Part shown: one piece after another, positions 22,187-34,008 of the stretch
Layout: every line of letters starts with the position of its first letter
Numbering within the stretch: position 1 is the first letter of the stretch
Assembly (NCBI GenBank): GCA_963920575.1
Contig: OY986973.1
Span: 7,481,054 to 7,545,053 of the forward strand
Length of the DNA: 64,000 nucleotides
DNA from: Narthecium ossifragum
Taxonomy: Eukaryota; Streptophyta; Magnoliopsida; Dioscoreales; Nartheciaceae
Direction: 5' to 3'
Translations under genes and position numbers: made by a program
Notes under the pieces: model-generated
The model's database searches: none
Told to the model about the DNA's origin: nothing
Seen by the model: only the letters and a program-made list of their open reading frames with translations

Positions 22187-23708
22187 TGATGATGATGCAT
22201 AATGTTATATTTTTACCCCTTAATACTTAATCTCCTGTGCTTATTTAGTTCCTAAATACACTCATTATTCTTATATTTTGATTTAGGATGCAATTGAAGT
22301 CCTTAAGTCGAAAAGAAGCTGAAAAGAGTGCATGGATCATCTTTAAAGATTAATCTGTACCTGCTCATGAAGAACCAGATGATGTGCCATATATGGTTGG
22401 AAAGCTATTAAAGTCTAGATTCTGGAGAATTTTACGGTTCGTGATTCCGAGTTTCGTAGAGGAAGTTACGGCAATTTTAGTACCGATGGCGCAGTCTGGA
22501 TGGCAGAACAGTAATACGCTGGAACATCCGATCGATCCGACACCCAGGGTCCGACCGATCGGACTATGTAGAAACGTGACAGAACATGTATTTTTTGGCT
22601 GTACATGGTCCGATCGATCCCTACATCCATCCTATGGGGTCTGATCGATCGGACACCTAAAGTTCGATCGATCGGACTCGGGAATAGCCAGAGAAGGTGG
22701 ATTTTTACGCATCCGATCGATCCGACACCCCGAGAAGGATCGATCGGACTTTTCCCAGTGAAGATAATCAACGATTGTGATCTAATCCGAGGGTGGATAC
22801 ATTTAAGGCTATAAATAGGACTCTTTCTAGGATTTGAGGGGAGATTCTTGGACACTTTTGGCGGCTCTTTCTCCTCTTTTATATTTTTTCTAGGTTTTAT
22901 CTTGTTTATTAGAATCTTTTGAGGATTGTTCTCGATGGCCCTGCGTGGCTAATTCTTGATCCTTGGTCGAGAAAACTGAAACCTCAGAATCAATGAAACT
23001 GTGAGATCTAATTTATTTTTATTGTTCAGTTTATACATGAGTATTGGATGTTCTTCTGAGATTAAATCTTCATTATTGTCTTGTTTAATTAATAGGAGCG
23101 CTACTAGTTTATTATTCATTGCGATCTACTGTTAGGTTGGATATCAAATCCGGAATTGTTTGATCTCTCTAATCTGCGAAGCAACTAGGGTTTAATAATC
23201 TACTGCGTTTCAGAGATTGTTAGGTCTTAGGAAGAATATTTAACTAGATTAAATGCAACCGCTTGTGCTTGTGTTGTTTAGCTTCATCGATCTCCCTATT
23301 CTTAATACTGCTACTAGATTAAATCTACGGCGCTTGTCTTAGGTTGTTTATTAGTTAGGGTTAATTGGATCGCTTGTTTCTAATTAACTATGATTGAGGA
23401 GAGATTCGAATTTAATTCGAACGGTGAATATTCATGGTATGAATTGATTGATACTTGCATCTATGATCAGTTGTTCGATTCCGATGGTGGATGTTGACTC
23501 AGACCAAGGTTTGTTCTCTTGATTCAACTTGTTTCTTCGTTTTAGATTATTTCTTTACTGTTTTCCTCACGTTTAAAACCCCCCCATCTTTGTTCACTAA
23601 GCACAAAACTAGGCTAAACACTCTTCGTGGGATCGACTCGTACTCGCACTACTACATTTGTTTTAAAGAGTATTGATTTTATTTTTGAGTGCCTGCGACA
23701 GCACATCA
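22187..23708 (+). repeat. 3' LTR of the 17672 element
   Basis: Direct copy of the 5' LTR. GATCGATC-type cores start at 22530/22553, 22612, 22643/22666 and 22715/22738, again 23 bp within each pair. TATAAA is at 22810. The TSD CTAAC follows at 23709. Confidence 0.93.
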
Positions 23709-24293
23709 CTAACCCTATCATCTAAAACGACTGAATCGAGTCCTGCACCAAGCTACCCGTAACGGTCCTAGAGCTAGATCCGGGCTACCCGAAAGCCCCG
23801 GATCGGCAACGCCCTACACAGATGCAACTAATGCACAACACAATGTATGCGATGACATGCGCAAGATAAAGCATGTAAGCATGCAACAATATGTGATGAT
23901 ATAAATAACAAGGTCTGGCGCGGCAACCTGCCGGCCCGGGGTGGTGAACTGATAAGTAAGATCTAAGGAGCTGCTGCAGTGGTACCACCACCAACTACCA
24001 GCAGTCCACCACAACACATGCACCGGGAAACAGCCCCGCAAACAACAGCTTACAGTTATAACAGATAAAGCCCTCGGCGCACGCCGGCATGCGAGGCTAG
24101 GAAAAGCTGTAGGGCTACCCGCCCGTTTATTCTATACATCCCGGGAGTCATCACTCCCCCGGTTCACCACTGCCCCTATTATAGGGCTAACATGCTTAAA
24201 CATATGTACAAGGTATTAAGACGGTAAAGAAAACCGTAATGCAAAGCCCCACGAGCAAAACAAGATAAAGTTCCTCTCTCTCTGCCATAGTCG

Positions 24294-24531
24294 GATCGAT
24301 CCCTCCCCCAAGGGAGGATCGATCCCTCTAATGACAGAGAGTGAACTCTCCATACCGCGCCGAGTACGATCGATCCGTCCTCCCAGGACGATCAATCCGA
24401 CTCGCGATAGGGAACGCCCCATGCTATCCAAGGCACCGGGATTGATCGCCCTCACCTGGGGCCGATCGATCCTGCTCGGGTTCAGCATGACCAACAAGGA
24501 TGGATCGATCCATCTCACAGACGGATCGATC
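24294..24531 (-). promoter_or_regulatory. Four GATCGATC-type pairs in LTR transcribed part
   Basis: Pairs start at 24294/24317, 24368/24390, 24440/24464 and 24503/24524, i.e. 21-24 bp within a pair and about 63-74 bp between pairs. Six of eight cores are perfect GATCGATC. Several pairs enclose complementary arms (CCTCC...GGAGG, GTCCT...AGGAC). They lie downstream of the minus-strand TATA box. Confidence 0.65.
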
Positions 24532-24871
24532 GGTTGGGTTCTCCGACAAACCAACGGCGAGAAATATCGTCGAAAAACTCCACAAATCCCACAAAACCTT
24601 GGGATCTAGTAGTACGAAGCATCACAAATCCAAAACCGGCGGAAATATTATAATCTAACAAGTATACAACAAGATCTAAGCATAATAACATCGACAGTCG
24701 GAAAAACCTCCAGAATCCCAAGATGAATGTAGGTAGGATCCCTACCTAAGTAAGAGCAGCTTCAATCCCAGCTGCTAGGCCTTGAATCGTCCACGAACTC
24801 TTCGAAATCCAGGAATTCTCAGCCCAAAAATCCAGTTTTCCAAAGAGATTCAAGGAGGAAGGTTGCGTTTG

Positions 24872-25124
24872 TTTTATAGGCAAACGAACCGACTTAGCAG
24901 GATCGATCCGTCCAAGTAGACCGATCGATCCAAGCAAGAGAGCGATCGATCCAGCCAAGGAGACCGATCGATCTAGCCAAGGGAACGATCGATCCAACCA
25001 AGAGACCGATCGATCCTTCTCCGAGTCCGATCGATCCGTCCCAAGAAGAAACCGATCAATCCTTCTCAACGATCCACATTCCTGTCATTGAGCGATCGAT
25101 CCTTCTAGCAAGGAAGGATCGATC
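24872..25124 (-). promoter_or_regulatory. LTR promoter with 21-bp phased GATCGATC array
   Basis: Perfect GATCGATC cores start at 24901, 24923, 24944, 24966, 24987, 25008, 25029, 25094 and 25117, with GATCAATC at 25054. The first seven are 21-22 bp apart, two turns of B-DNA. The minus-strand TATAAAA (24872-24878) lies 22 bp beyond the first core. The spacer bases differ, so only core and spacing are conserved. Confidence 0.75.
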
Positions 25125-26299
25125 CCTCTTTCATAGGAAGTTGGACTTGGGTTAAAACTTCAGCCCAAGGCCGGATCTTTCGATCCCGGGTCCCACTAAC
25201 CATTCTAGCCAAACAATACCACAAACATGGTCAGTGTGTGCACACGCGAGTGTGAAACAAGCCGAGAATGCGCAATTTACCAAATTGCCCTTGCGGTCCA
25301 CGACGAGCCACAGGAGTAGAGGGACGGGTCCTCACAAGAATAGTGGTGTTCTAGCTTGTTTTTCGAGCTGTACGTGTATTATCTCAGTTGATTTTCTACA
25401 TAAAAGTTGTAGATCTCTGAGTTAGATTTCATGTCCAACTGGTTTCATGATTTTTGGAGCTACTTAGAATTTTTGGTGAATTAAATGAGTTGTCTGTGAA
25501 GAAACAGGACAGTTGGTTTAAATTGAGAATTTAAGTAGTTTTTCTATATTTAATTGAGCTGATTTTTGGAGGGGATGATCTTTGGAAGAGATCTGCAAAG
25601 TTCGGTTTTTATCCAAGATATTCTCAATAGGATTTTGATTAGTTTGTTAAATATGAGAGTTTATCAAAATAGTAGGTTTTGATCTATTTTTGTTTATCCG
25701 ATCGATCCAGTTTTCGGATATATGATTCGGGGTATGCTATTGAGTGGGCATATCAAGTTTCATGTCAATCGGAAGGCTAGATTGAAAGATATGAATTTCC
25801 AAGTTTCGTGATATAATTGGTTTGATTTCTGTAAATCGATTATTTTAATCATATCCTGGATATATGTTATTTTAAGCCCGTGCGTGGTTTGTGGTTGAAC
25901 CAGGGGAGTCATGTCTCCCCTGGAATGTGTAGAATAAATGGGCCTTAAGTACGCTCTCAGCTTTGAATAAAATATTATTATATTGTTGTCATAGTTGTTT
26001 GATAGTTTAGCTGAGGCTGTATCCCGTTTGTAGGCCTAAGTGCCTATTTTATTCCGCTTTATTCTACACCGATGCTATGTATACCCTTGGCGAGCTGTAG
26101 GCTACGCGCGGACTTGTGTTTTATCTGACATCCTGTTGCATGCTTATACTTCTGTTGTGCATGAGCATATCATGCACCTGATTGTCTCTCCCCCACATCT
26201 GCACCCAAGGCGTCGCTAGGAAGCGCCTCCGCCATGTCTGGATCAACACCATGCTCACACACCCTTTCATCGGTGGCTCTTGCACTCGCCATGTCTGGA

Positions 26300-26617
26300 T
26301 CAACACCTTAATAGCGCATAAAAACAAAAAAAAAGTAGGCATAAAAACACCATAACTGCTCACGATGGAAAACACCTTAACAGTGCATGGGAAATACCTT
26401 AACAACGCATAAAAACAACAAAAAGCACGCATAAAAAACACCTTAAGAGCATGTAGAAACCCACATAACCACGCATAAGAATAATTCATAGAAATATATT
26501 TACATACGACGGTCTTCTCACGTATTCTTTTGCTTATTTTAGATTTAATAATACCATTGGCCAATAGCATATTGCCATGTGGAGGCATCATTAATGCCCA
26601 TTAATGTCCATGATACA
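26300..26617 (-). repeat. Right arm of the inverted repeat, inner piece
   Basis: Reverse complement of about 15670-16000, including the CACATGGCAACATGTTATT-like segment and a shorter GTTAAGGTGTTTT array. It ends exactly at the TSD ATACA (26613-26617) of the solo LTR that splits the arm; the arm resumes at 29383. Confidence 0.75.
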
Positions 26618-29382
26618 TGTCACGCCCCGACCCAGAAAACCCATCCGGTCCAGGGTGTGAGAATCCAAAATCTAAAATCAAACGGCGAGAGCCTCCCATG
26701 TATATTTCACTTTAAAACTTGATGCACAATTAATTTATACTATCCTATCATCAAGTCAAAATACAAAACTAACTGCTAAAAGACTCAATTAACTTTTAAA
26801 TAATATAATAATGGTACAAGTCCTTTAAGTACATCAATCTCGAATCAATTTACATTAAATTGGAATACAAATACATTTCTCATTCATATTATAATTTATA
26901 CATTTAAAACTGTACATCAATTGAATAAGATAAATTGTTGATATCCTCGATCTCACGCACCACCAAGGGGAGTGCTGCTTTCAATGACGCAACTACCTGA
27001 AAAAGAAGAAACTACATCGACCTGTATCGCCGATGCAGCCTAGGTAGGGTGAGCAACAATGCCCAGCAGGGGAACTACACTACGACTCACATAAGAAGGA
27101 GGGAGCACAACAGTGCCGCTCTCAAGCAAAGCCTGGGTGTATCATAGGGGCCCCATAACCCCACCGCGTATCTCTGAGGGGCCTCAGTCATGGTCTTCCA
27201 ACAGAACTGGTCACATACTGAATCACCCTCAGTAAGGCAGGAAACCAACACTGCCGTCTTACGAGCAGGAAACCAACACTGCTAGACGGGAGCCGACACC
27301 GCTGAGTAGGCACATCCTCTACCCAAGAGACAAAGAGAATAGGATACCGGCTACACCTCAGCACCCGACTCGAGGCCGATATGACCTCTAAACCTCAATC
27401 AATATAATATTCTAGTTCGACTACTTAATAATCCTCGAATGATAATTAATCAAACATCATTACAATCACACCCCTAGTTCTTGTTATTCAGCCACGGTCC
27501 TAAGTTAGATTCGAGCGACTCGAGAGCCTCGGATCGGCGAAGACCCTATTCACCCATGCCCTAACCTTATGCTCTAATGCAAACAATATGCATGCAATGC
27601 TCAGGCACAAATAAAAAGATATAAGCATGCAACAGAATGACATATCAATATATAGGGTAGACATAGCGTATAGCTAGGCAAAGGGGTGAATATAGCAAAC
27701 GTCTAAAGCATTAAAGATCTATCCAGCAACACAAACGTAACAAACACCTAACAGATCAAAATCCGGCATTACAACGGCATCCACAGCCGTCAACTGCAAG
27801 TTGGTACAACGAGGATACAACCCCCGCCAACCAGCACGCAATAGTTATAATACACATAAACTACCCGCCCAACCAACACGCAATAGTTATAATACACATA
27901 AACTAGGACACACCCTCGACCCATCTAATTATCTAAGTATCCCAAGGGGCATGACTTCCTTGGTTCAATCACGAGCCTCACGTGGGCTTGGGCCACACAT
28001 AGGGCCTATATATATATATATATACATATAGATAATAAGATTAACACTAATTGCAAGAAAAGATAATCTTTGCATAATTGAAACCTTGGGCTACACATGC
28101 TTAAAACTCGGTATAAACCCTTCAAAATTACTCTAGAATTCACATACATGATATCTAACATCCCTAGCAATCTACCACGAGAAGATTGAAGTAATTAGAT
28201 CAATGAAAACCCAATTCTCAGCCAAAAATCCAATTTTTTTTATCAAAGATTCAGTTTCGTCGCAGATTAGGGAACAATTCATCATAAATTATAGGAAAAT
28301 CCGAAAATTATGAAGTCAAAGGAAATTGAAAGTAGATTCGAAGATCTAAGTTTCATTAGATTCCTCACGGAATAGCACTAGCTTTGAGCAAAAGCTGGCT
28401 GGATGCACAGATCCAGGGGCTGAAAACCAAATACGGGAAGAACAACTTGATAAACTCCAATTAAAACCCATCAACACACGATTAGACCTAGGTTAGATGA
28501 AATCCAAGCGGAAACAAGGCAGGAGGAAGACATCCACAAAAATCCAATCAAAACCCTCTCAATCAAATCCGAAATCAATGAATCTAAAGCCAACAACTAA
28601 CCTAGCATGGATAGCATGAATTTGCATTCAAACAAAGAAGGAAACAACCCACAATCACATCCTAGGGCTGAATCAAAGAATTCAAGTAGGAAACCCTACA
28701 TGAGAGCTCTAAGAAGATGAGATCTGAGCTTCCCGATGCTATCCTGGACGCTGGGGCTTGACGACGGCGGAGAGGCGACACAAGGTGGCCGGTGGAGATC
28801 GTTGATCGGCGAGGAAGAGAGGTTTCCAATGATCTCGGGAGAGAGGGACGGGGGGGAGAGAGGGTCGGATCTGAGGGTCGAGGAGGCTGGGGAACTCAAG
28901 AGAGGTGAGGGGGAGCTCGAGGTGGAGCGGATGCCGGGGACGGTGGCAAAGAAGCTCCAACGAAGAGGGAGAAGCCACGCGCGATCGCGGGTAAGGGAGA
29001 GGAAAGGGGAGAGCTGCCCCGCGGGGAAGAAAGAAAGGGGGGGAGAGAGAGAAGAAAAGAGGGGTAAGCCACTTAAGTGGCTTTGCCGGTTCAGACGAGC
29101 CAACTGATCGGACTGAATCTGATTTGGCTCCAAATTACGATCTCGTCCGGATCTGACGATCGTGAACGCTCTTACTGGATCTATTCAATTACATACATCA
29201 ATCAAGGTTGTGTGTGTACTACATGGGTGTGGAATCCAACACCTCATGGGCATATTACCAAAATGCACTTGGAGTTGCAACGATCGAAATGATCGTTGAA
29301 CAAGGCCAACCGAGCCAAAACCAACCAAGCCATGCCCTCGACTTAACGTGATCGGACCAGGTTGAAGGTACGAGTCCTCACA
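26618..29382 (-). mobile_element. Minus-strand solo LTR, 2765 bp
   Basis: The plus-strand ends are TGTCACGCCCCGACCC and GAGTCCTCACA, with a perfect TSD ATACA (26613-26617 and 29383-29387). No coding capacity and no second LTR. A 41-bp-scale tandem duplication (CACGCAATAGTTATAATACA, twice) lies at 27835-27905 and a (TA)n run at 28009-28025. The leader at 28700-29060 is purine-rich. It belongs to the same loose family as the other TGTGAGG...GTGACA LTRs but lacks the GATCGATC array. Confidence 0.9.
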
Positions 29383-29520
29383 ATACACCTGCAGGGATGT
29401 AGCAGTTAATGCATGGCATGGCATGTATGATGCCATGGGAAAAGTGGGAGCTATTCGGTCTTTTCATTGGCTGAGGGGTATGAGGTTGCAAAAAAACAAG
29501 GCTTGGGTATAGACATGCAA
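29383..29520 (-). repeat. Right arm of the inverted repeat, outer piece
   Basis: Reverse complement of about 15522-15670: shared GACATGCAAAAA, GGGGTATGAGGT and GCTATTCGGTCTTTT blocks. It begins with the second copy of TSD ATACA (29383-29387). Confidence 0.75.
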
Positions 29521-29885
29521 AAAGTGAACATGAAGGGTATCAATACGCAAATAAATTCCTTACGTTTATTACTTTTAATTTAATAATTACGTTTTTGGTA
29601 TCTACACTAAATGTAAATACCATATTTAATACCTATCATAAGATGTTGCTCTCCTGATTTGACTGTTATTCGCTCACGTGATATCACGCGCGTGACCTGA
29701 TTTCTCCTAAATTTTGACTGATTTTATTAATTTTAACCGGTTTTGTCACCATCACCTTGTCTTTTCTCTCCCTCTCTTCCCTCTCTCATCTCTCTCTCCA
29801 GTCTCTCTCCTCTCTTTGCTATCTCTCTCCTCTCTCTCGATCCGGTCTCTCTCTTCTCTTCTCTCTCTTTCCTTGTTCCCTCTCC

Positions 29886-29928
<43 letters not shown>

Positions 29929-31920
29929 AAACAAAAAGCCCATGAAATAGATCACCATCCAAACTTTTACAAGTAATACTTATTGTGCTCTCTCTCTCTC
30001 TCTTTCTAAAAAGGATCCCATGAAAACAGAGCACAACCAAAGCTTTTAAGGGTAATAGGTTACTCGAGTTTTATCTTCTCTTATATTACCACTAGGTGGT
30101 AGGCCCGTGCCACCTGGCACGGCTAACTGCCCGCCCCCACTATCTCTATTATAACTTACGCCACATCAGCCACTATCCTTTTTTTTGTTTATTTAATTAT
30201 AATTTTATACCACGTGTATGCCGCCACATATATGCCATGCGTGTATAAGTTTATGACTCAGATGATGAGTCATAAAAAGTAACTACCCTTGGATCTTATA
30301 AGGTAGACTAGGTGGTGGGCCCGTGTCTCCTGACATGCCTAACTGCTCGCCCCCACTATCTCTATAATAACTTACATATCAACCCACTATCCTTTCTTTC
30401 TTTTATTTAATTACAATTTTATGACACGTGTATGCCACGTGTATGTCATGTGTGTATAAGTTTATGACTCAGATTATGAGTCATAAGGGATAACTATCAT
30501 CGGATCTTATAAGGTAGATAAGAATGTATATTTAAAACTAACATAGGGAATTATGATAACAATATACAAAGTTAACTTAGGAAAATATACATATAAATAA
30601 AGTAATATGAGGGAAGTTGATAAATATGTATATTTAAAACTAATCTCCTGACTTATAATTATAAGAATGTATATTTAAAACTAATGTAGGGAAGATGATA
30701 AAAATATACAAAATTAACTTAGAAAAATATACATGTAAATAAACTAATAGGAGGTAAACGGTTGTAACCGTTTTAGATCTTTATAAGGTTGTTATTCTCA
30801 CGGAATCACGTAACTTCCTTGCTTTTCGATTGTTATCAAACAACAACATATAAGTGTATACAAATAAAGAAGGAGAGGTTGGAACCATGACTTCTACTGA
30901 GAGAGAAATCGGAACCGAAGATGAAAGAGAGGAGACAGATGAGTAGAGAGTAGAGAGTAGAGAGTAGAGAAGATAGGGAGAGAGAGGGAGAGGTCTCTCT
31001 CATCATTGTCTCTTATCTCTCTCCTCTATCTTCTGTCACCTCTCTCCCATATTCTCCCATTTGGTAGCCACCATGGCATTTTATTCATTAAAAATTAGTC
31101 AAAATGATTAAAATTCGGTAAAAATTGAATTTACCGTTACTACCTAAATGGCGTCAGTGTTCTGAACTAAATCGAAATGGTTTTATTAATTTCAGTACTA
31201 AAAAGGTAAAAAAATAAATATAGGTATTAACTTACTATTTTTTAAAATTTTACGAATATCAAAAGTGTAATTTAGTCTCGTATATATCTCTCTTGATACA
31301 TAAGTTTTGATCGAATTTCGGAATTAATTTTGGATTGGTCTACAGACCCGAATCAGCGGAAATGATTCGGTTTTATGGAAACTTTAAATCAGGAGAAGGG
31401 TATCCTTCCCGCATTCTCACACACATACTCTCTCTCCTCTCCGGCAACAATTAATAATAGAACCAAATTAACGAACTATTATATTCGTAATTTCAATTGA
31501 TCAGTACAAAATTTGTGAAAGAAAGGAAGACCAACTGACCAAGTCCAACGAAATAATTTAAAAAATTACTATTTTTTTTAAAGAGAGAGAGAACTCGGAG
31601 GAGAGAAAGGAAGCAACCTTTTGGTTTCCTTTTATATTAATAAAAGAAATTGGAAAGCAAACGGATATATTTGATATTTCTATAATAATTCTATTCGAGC
31701 AACGCTCGAGGTATCGTTTCTCCCATCCGATTCGTCCTCATCGTCTTTAGAGCCCCGATGCTTTTCCCTTTCTCGAGATCTCTCCAGGGTTAGGTTTCTA
31801 GGGTAGGAGTGGAGAGTTAATAGGGGAGATAGGTTTCCAATCTCGTCTCTATCCCGAGGAACCTCGGCGGTGGCGGCGGAGGAGGAGGCGGAGATCTAGG
31901 GCTTCGATTCGTTTTTTTTA
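29521..31920. other. Region upstream of the F-box gene
   Basis: No gene. It holds a (CT)n-rich microsatellite at 29755-29925, two direct copies of a roughly 200-bp unit (30085-30290 and 30305-30500; shared GCCCCCACTATCTCTAT and TATGACTCAGAT) and three copies of an AT-rich unit around AAAATATACAT at 30525-30740. GAGTAGA repeats lie at 30940-30975. The last 200 bases (GC rising, GGCGG repeats at 31865-31890) are probably the F-box 5' UTR. Confidence 0.6.
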
Positions 31921-33093
31921 ATGGCGGACTACGGAGATGGCGATGCGGCGGCGGCAGGTTTGGGGATCGACCACTTTGATAGGCTCCCGGACTCCGTTCT
32001 GCTCGTGGTCTTCAACAAGATCGGCGACGTGAAGGCCCTGGGGCGTTGCTGCGTGGTGTCCCGCCGGTTTCATGTCCTTGTCCCCCAGGTCGACTACGTC
32101 GTGGTGCGTGTGGACTGCGTCATCTCCGACGACCCGTCTTCCCCTGGCGCTGGCGCTGCTGCGGCGGCGGCGGTGGCGTCTCCATCGGTTGAAAAGGGGC
32201 GGGGAGTCCTCTCTCACCTCGCCCGCCTCGTTCTCTCTGGCCTTGTGAAACCCCTCCACGCCCTCGGCCAGATCATCTCGCCATCATCCTCGGCTGCTGC
32301 GGCGTCCGCTGCATCCGGCGGTGGAATCCCGCGGAGGAGCTCGGGCAGTGAGTCCTCTGAGGTTTCCCACCACTCACCGACTGAAGTGCTGAGTAACTTT
32401 AAGGAGATCCGGAAGCTAAAGATTGAACTCCCCGCAGGGGAGCTCGGCGTCGACGATCGCGTCCTCCTCAAATGGAAGGCCGGATTCGGCTCTACCCTTG
32501 ACTCCTGCGTCATCCTCGGCGCCTCTTCCGTTTGCCCTAACCTTAATCGTAGCACTAGCGGGGATTTCAACAATTGTGGTGGTGGCGCTGTTGCTGACGA
32601 CAATGGCAGCATCCCCGAGTCATTCTACACCAGCGGGGGCCTCAAGCTGCGAGTTTTGTGGACCATTAGCTCGCTTATTGCTGCTTCGGCGAGGCACTAC
32701 CTTTTGCAGCCCATCATCACGGACCATGGCACGCTGCAGCATCTTGACCTCACGGACTCTGATGGGCAGGGAACGCTGACCATGGACCGGGCGCAGCTGG
32801 AGGAGCTTCGGGTGAAGCCGGTCTCGGCATCAGGGTCCTCGCAGAGGACCCTCGTGCCAGCACTGAACATGAGGTTATGGTATGCTCCCAACTTGGAGCT
32901 GCCTGGTGGCATGGTGCTAAAGGGGGCAACGCTGGTCGCCATCCGGCCCAGCAGCGAGCAGCCTCCCAAGGAGGCAGTGGGTGGGCAGGATGGGTATGAT
33001 TGGGTCTCAAGCTCATTTGAGGAGCCATATCGTACTGCAGCGAGGCTTCTCGTCAAGCGGAGAACTTATTGCCTTGAAATGAACTCCTTCTGA
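31921..33093 (+). CDS. F-box protein, At5g46170/AUF-like, intronless
   Basis: The 390-residue protein would be the substrate-binding part of an SCF (Skp1-Cullin-F-box) E3 ubiquitin ligase. The F-box is at residues about 17-60: DHFDRLPDSVLLVVFNKIGD, then VKALGRCCVVSRRFHVLVPQ. The next stretch VVVRVDCVISDD, and the C-terminal VKRRTYCLEMNSF, are typical of a small plant group that includes Arabidopsis At5g46170/At4g18380 and the auxin-responsive AUF1/AUF2; members are usually intronless. Residues 75-160 are Ala/Ser-rich and probably disordered. No Kelch or LRR repeats. ATG 31921 is the first in frame after a GC-rich leader and directly precedes the F-box. Third positions are very GC-rich at the 5' end, unlike the AT-rich surroundings. 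Target and auxin response cannot be judged from sequence. Confidence 0.92.
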   Translation: MADYGDGDAAAAGLGIDHFDRLPDSVLLVVFNKIGDVKALGRCCVVSRRFHVLVPQVDYVVVRVDCVISDDPSSPGAGAAAAAAVASPSVEKGRGVLSHLARLVLSGLVKPLHALGQIISPSSSAAAASAASGGGIPRRSSGSESSEVSHHSPTEVLSNFKEIRKLKIELPAGELGVDDRVLLKWKAGFGSTLDSCVILGASSVCPNLNRSTSGDFNNCGGGAVADDNGSIPESFYTSGGLKLRVLWTISSLIAASARHYLLQPIITDHGTLQHLDLTDSDGQGTLTMDRAQLEELRVKPVSASGSSQRTLVPALNMRLWYAPNLELPGGMVLKGATLVAIRPSSEQPPKEAVGGQDGYDWVSSSFEEPYRTAARLLVKRRTYCLEMNSF

Positions 33094-33554
33094 ACAATGA
33101 GAATTCCTATCCATCGGAAAGGTTAAGTGTTACTAATTAGCTATATACTTGTTAATCATGTCTTCTGATTAGGGATTCTTGGTAGTAACTGTAGCTATTG
33201 TAAGATCGAGAGTTTGTTAAGATAGAATTCTTGAATTCGACATAAATGATTTCTCGATTGCAAACGATTTCTTGATTGTGGATCAACATGCAATAGTCAA
33301 CTGTGCTTATAGCTTATCAGAAACTTCCAATATTGAATATAGCTGGGAAGTTGGACAAATGTACATTTGCTGGGTGAGAAAATTTTAAAGGTGATGCTTG
33401 CTGCAATCTGCTTCATGTCGATTTTTTATTGTTTTAATTTAATCAAGGTCTCTTTCGGTGAACTGGTTGGCAGATAAGATAGAAGGGTACCTTGAGAAGA
33501 TCTGGTTGGCTGGTATGGTAGAAACTGTCAAACGTGGTGTTCTATTTATAATAA
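33094..33554. other. F-box gene 3' region
   Basis: AT-rich, closed in all frames, presumably the 3' UTR and downstream DNA. No gene seen. Confidence 0.5.
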
Positions 33555-34002
33555 GGGTAAATTACAGTTATGGGTCTTGTGGTTTGGGTCAAGTTTCATT
33601 TAAGGCTCTCTAGTTTCAAAACTTTCAAATAAGGCCCTGACATTTGGATTCCGTTTCAAATAAGGCCTTAGAGCCGACATTATTTGTGGGTTGACGGTAA
33701 ATGTGTCACGTGACATCACATGACCCTAACCACAAGTTCTTAAATGAAATTTGACCCAAACCATAGGGCCTTAAGTGAATCTTGATCCAAACCACAGGGC
33801 CAAAAACTGTAATTTACCTTTTTTATTTTATGGTCACATGATGCGACGTGACTCATTTACCATCAACCCATTAACGGTGTCAACGTCTAGGCTTTATTTG
33901 AAACGAAATTCAAACAACGGGGCCTTATTTGAAAGTTTTGAAACTATAGGGCATTAAATGAAACTTGACCCAAACCACAAGGCTTATAATTGTAGTTTAC
34001 CC
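33555..34002. mobile_element. MITE-like element, nested fold-back arms
   Basis: Starts GGGTAAATTACAG and ends in the inverse GTAGTTTACCC. It is flanked by TAATAA on both sides (33549-33554, 34003-34008). An extra inverted arm end (CTGTAATTTACC) lies at about 33808-33819, so one copy may be nested in another or partly duplicated. Arms share the GGTTTGGGTCAAGTTTCA and TTCAAATAAGGCC blocks. No coding capacity. Confidence 0.75.
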
Positions 34003-34008
34003 TAATAA

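Larger units (their letters stand above)
17672..23708 (+). mobile_element. Complete non-autonomous Gypsy-type (Athila/Tat-like) element
   Basis: LTRs of 1521 bp (17672-19192) and 1522 bp (22187-23708) start TGATGATGATGC and end GACAGCACATCA. A perfect 5-bp TSD CTAAC flanks the element (17667-17671, 23709-23713). The primer site matches tRNA-Asp over 18 bases. The internal region is only 2994 bp, with one degenerate ORF and no protease, RT or integrase, so it must be mobilised by a relative. The tRNA-Asp primer, long LTRs and AAGTGTGGGGG tracts point to the Athila/Tat branch (inference). The LTRs look near-identical, so the insertion is fairly young. A related solo LTR is at 59844-61360. Confidence 0.93.
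16980..25336 (-). mobile_element. Minus-strand solo LTR split by a nested element
   Basis: On the plus strand it begins TGTCGCGCCCCGACC and ends GGGTCCTCACA. Flanks are TGAAT (16975-16979) and AGAAT (25337-25341), a TSD with one mismatch. The two parts (16980-17671 and 23709-25336) give an LTR of about 2.3 kb. No internal region or second LTR is present, so it is a solo LTR left by LTR-LTR recombination. TATAAAA lies on the minus strand at 24872-24878. Confidence 0.85.
16258..26170 (+). mobile_element. Plus-strand Gypsy-type LTR, interrupted, 3' truncated
   Basis: The LTR starts TGTGAGGATCCG at 16258, has CTATAAATAG at 16601-16610 and runs to 16979. There the minus-strand LTR 16980-25336 is inserted. 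It resumes at 25337 and fades out near 26170 inside a segment that matches mid-LTR parts of its relatives (GGCGAGCTGTAGGCTACGCG near 26090). The expected GGGGCGTGACA end is missing, so it is truncated. Without the insert it is about 1.55 kb. Confidence 0.75.

Noticed and set aside
24281..25130. Regularly spaced repeats resembling a CRISPR array
   Set aside because: Eight-base palindromic cores at 21 bp inside a plant LTR. Repeats are far too short and no cas genes exist.
29714..29976. Ser/Leu-rich frames and their Arg/Glu complement
   Set aside because: Translation of a (CT)n microsatellite.
32214..32612. Long minus-strand frames opposite the F-box gene
   Set aside because: Shadows of a GC-rich coding sequence. 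The plus frame has the F-box motif and family C-terminus.
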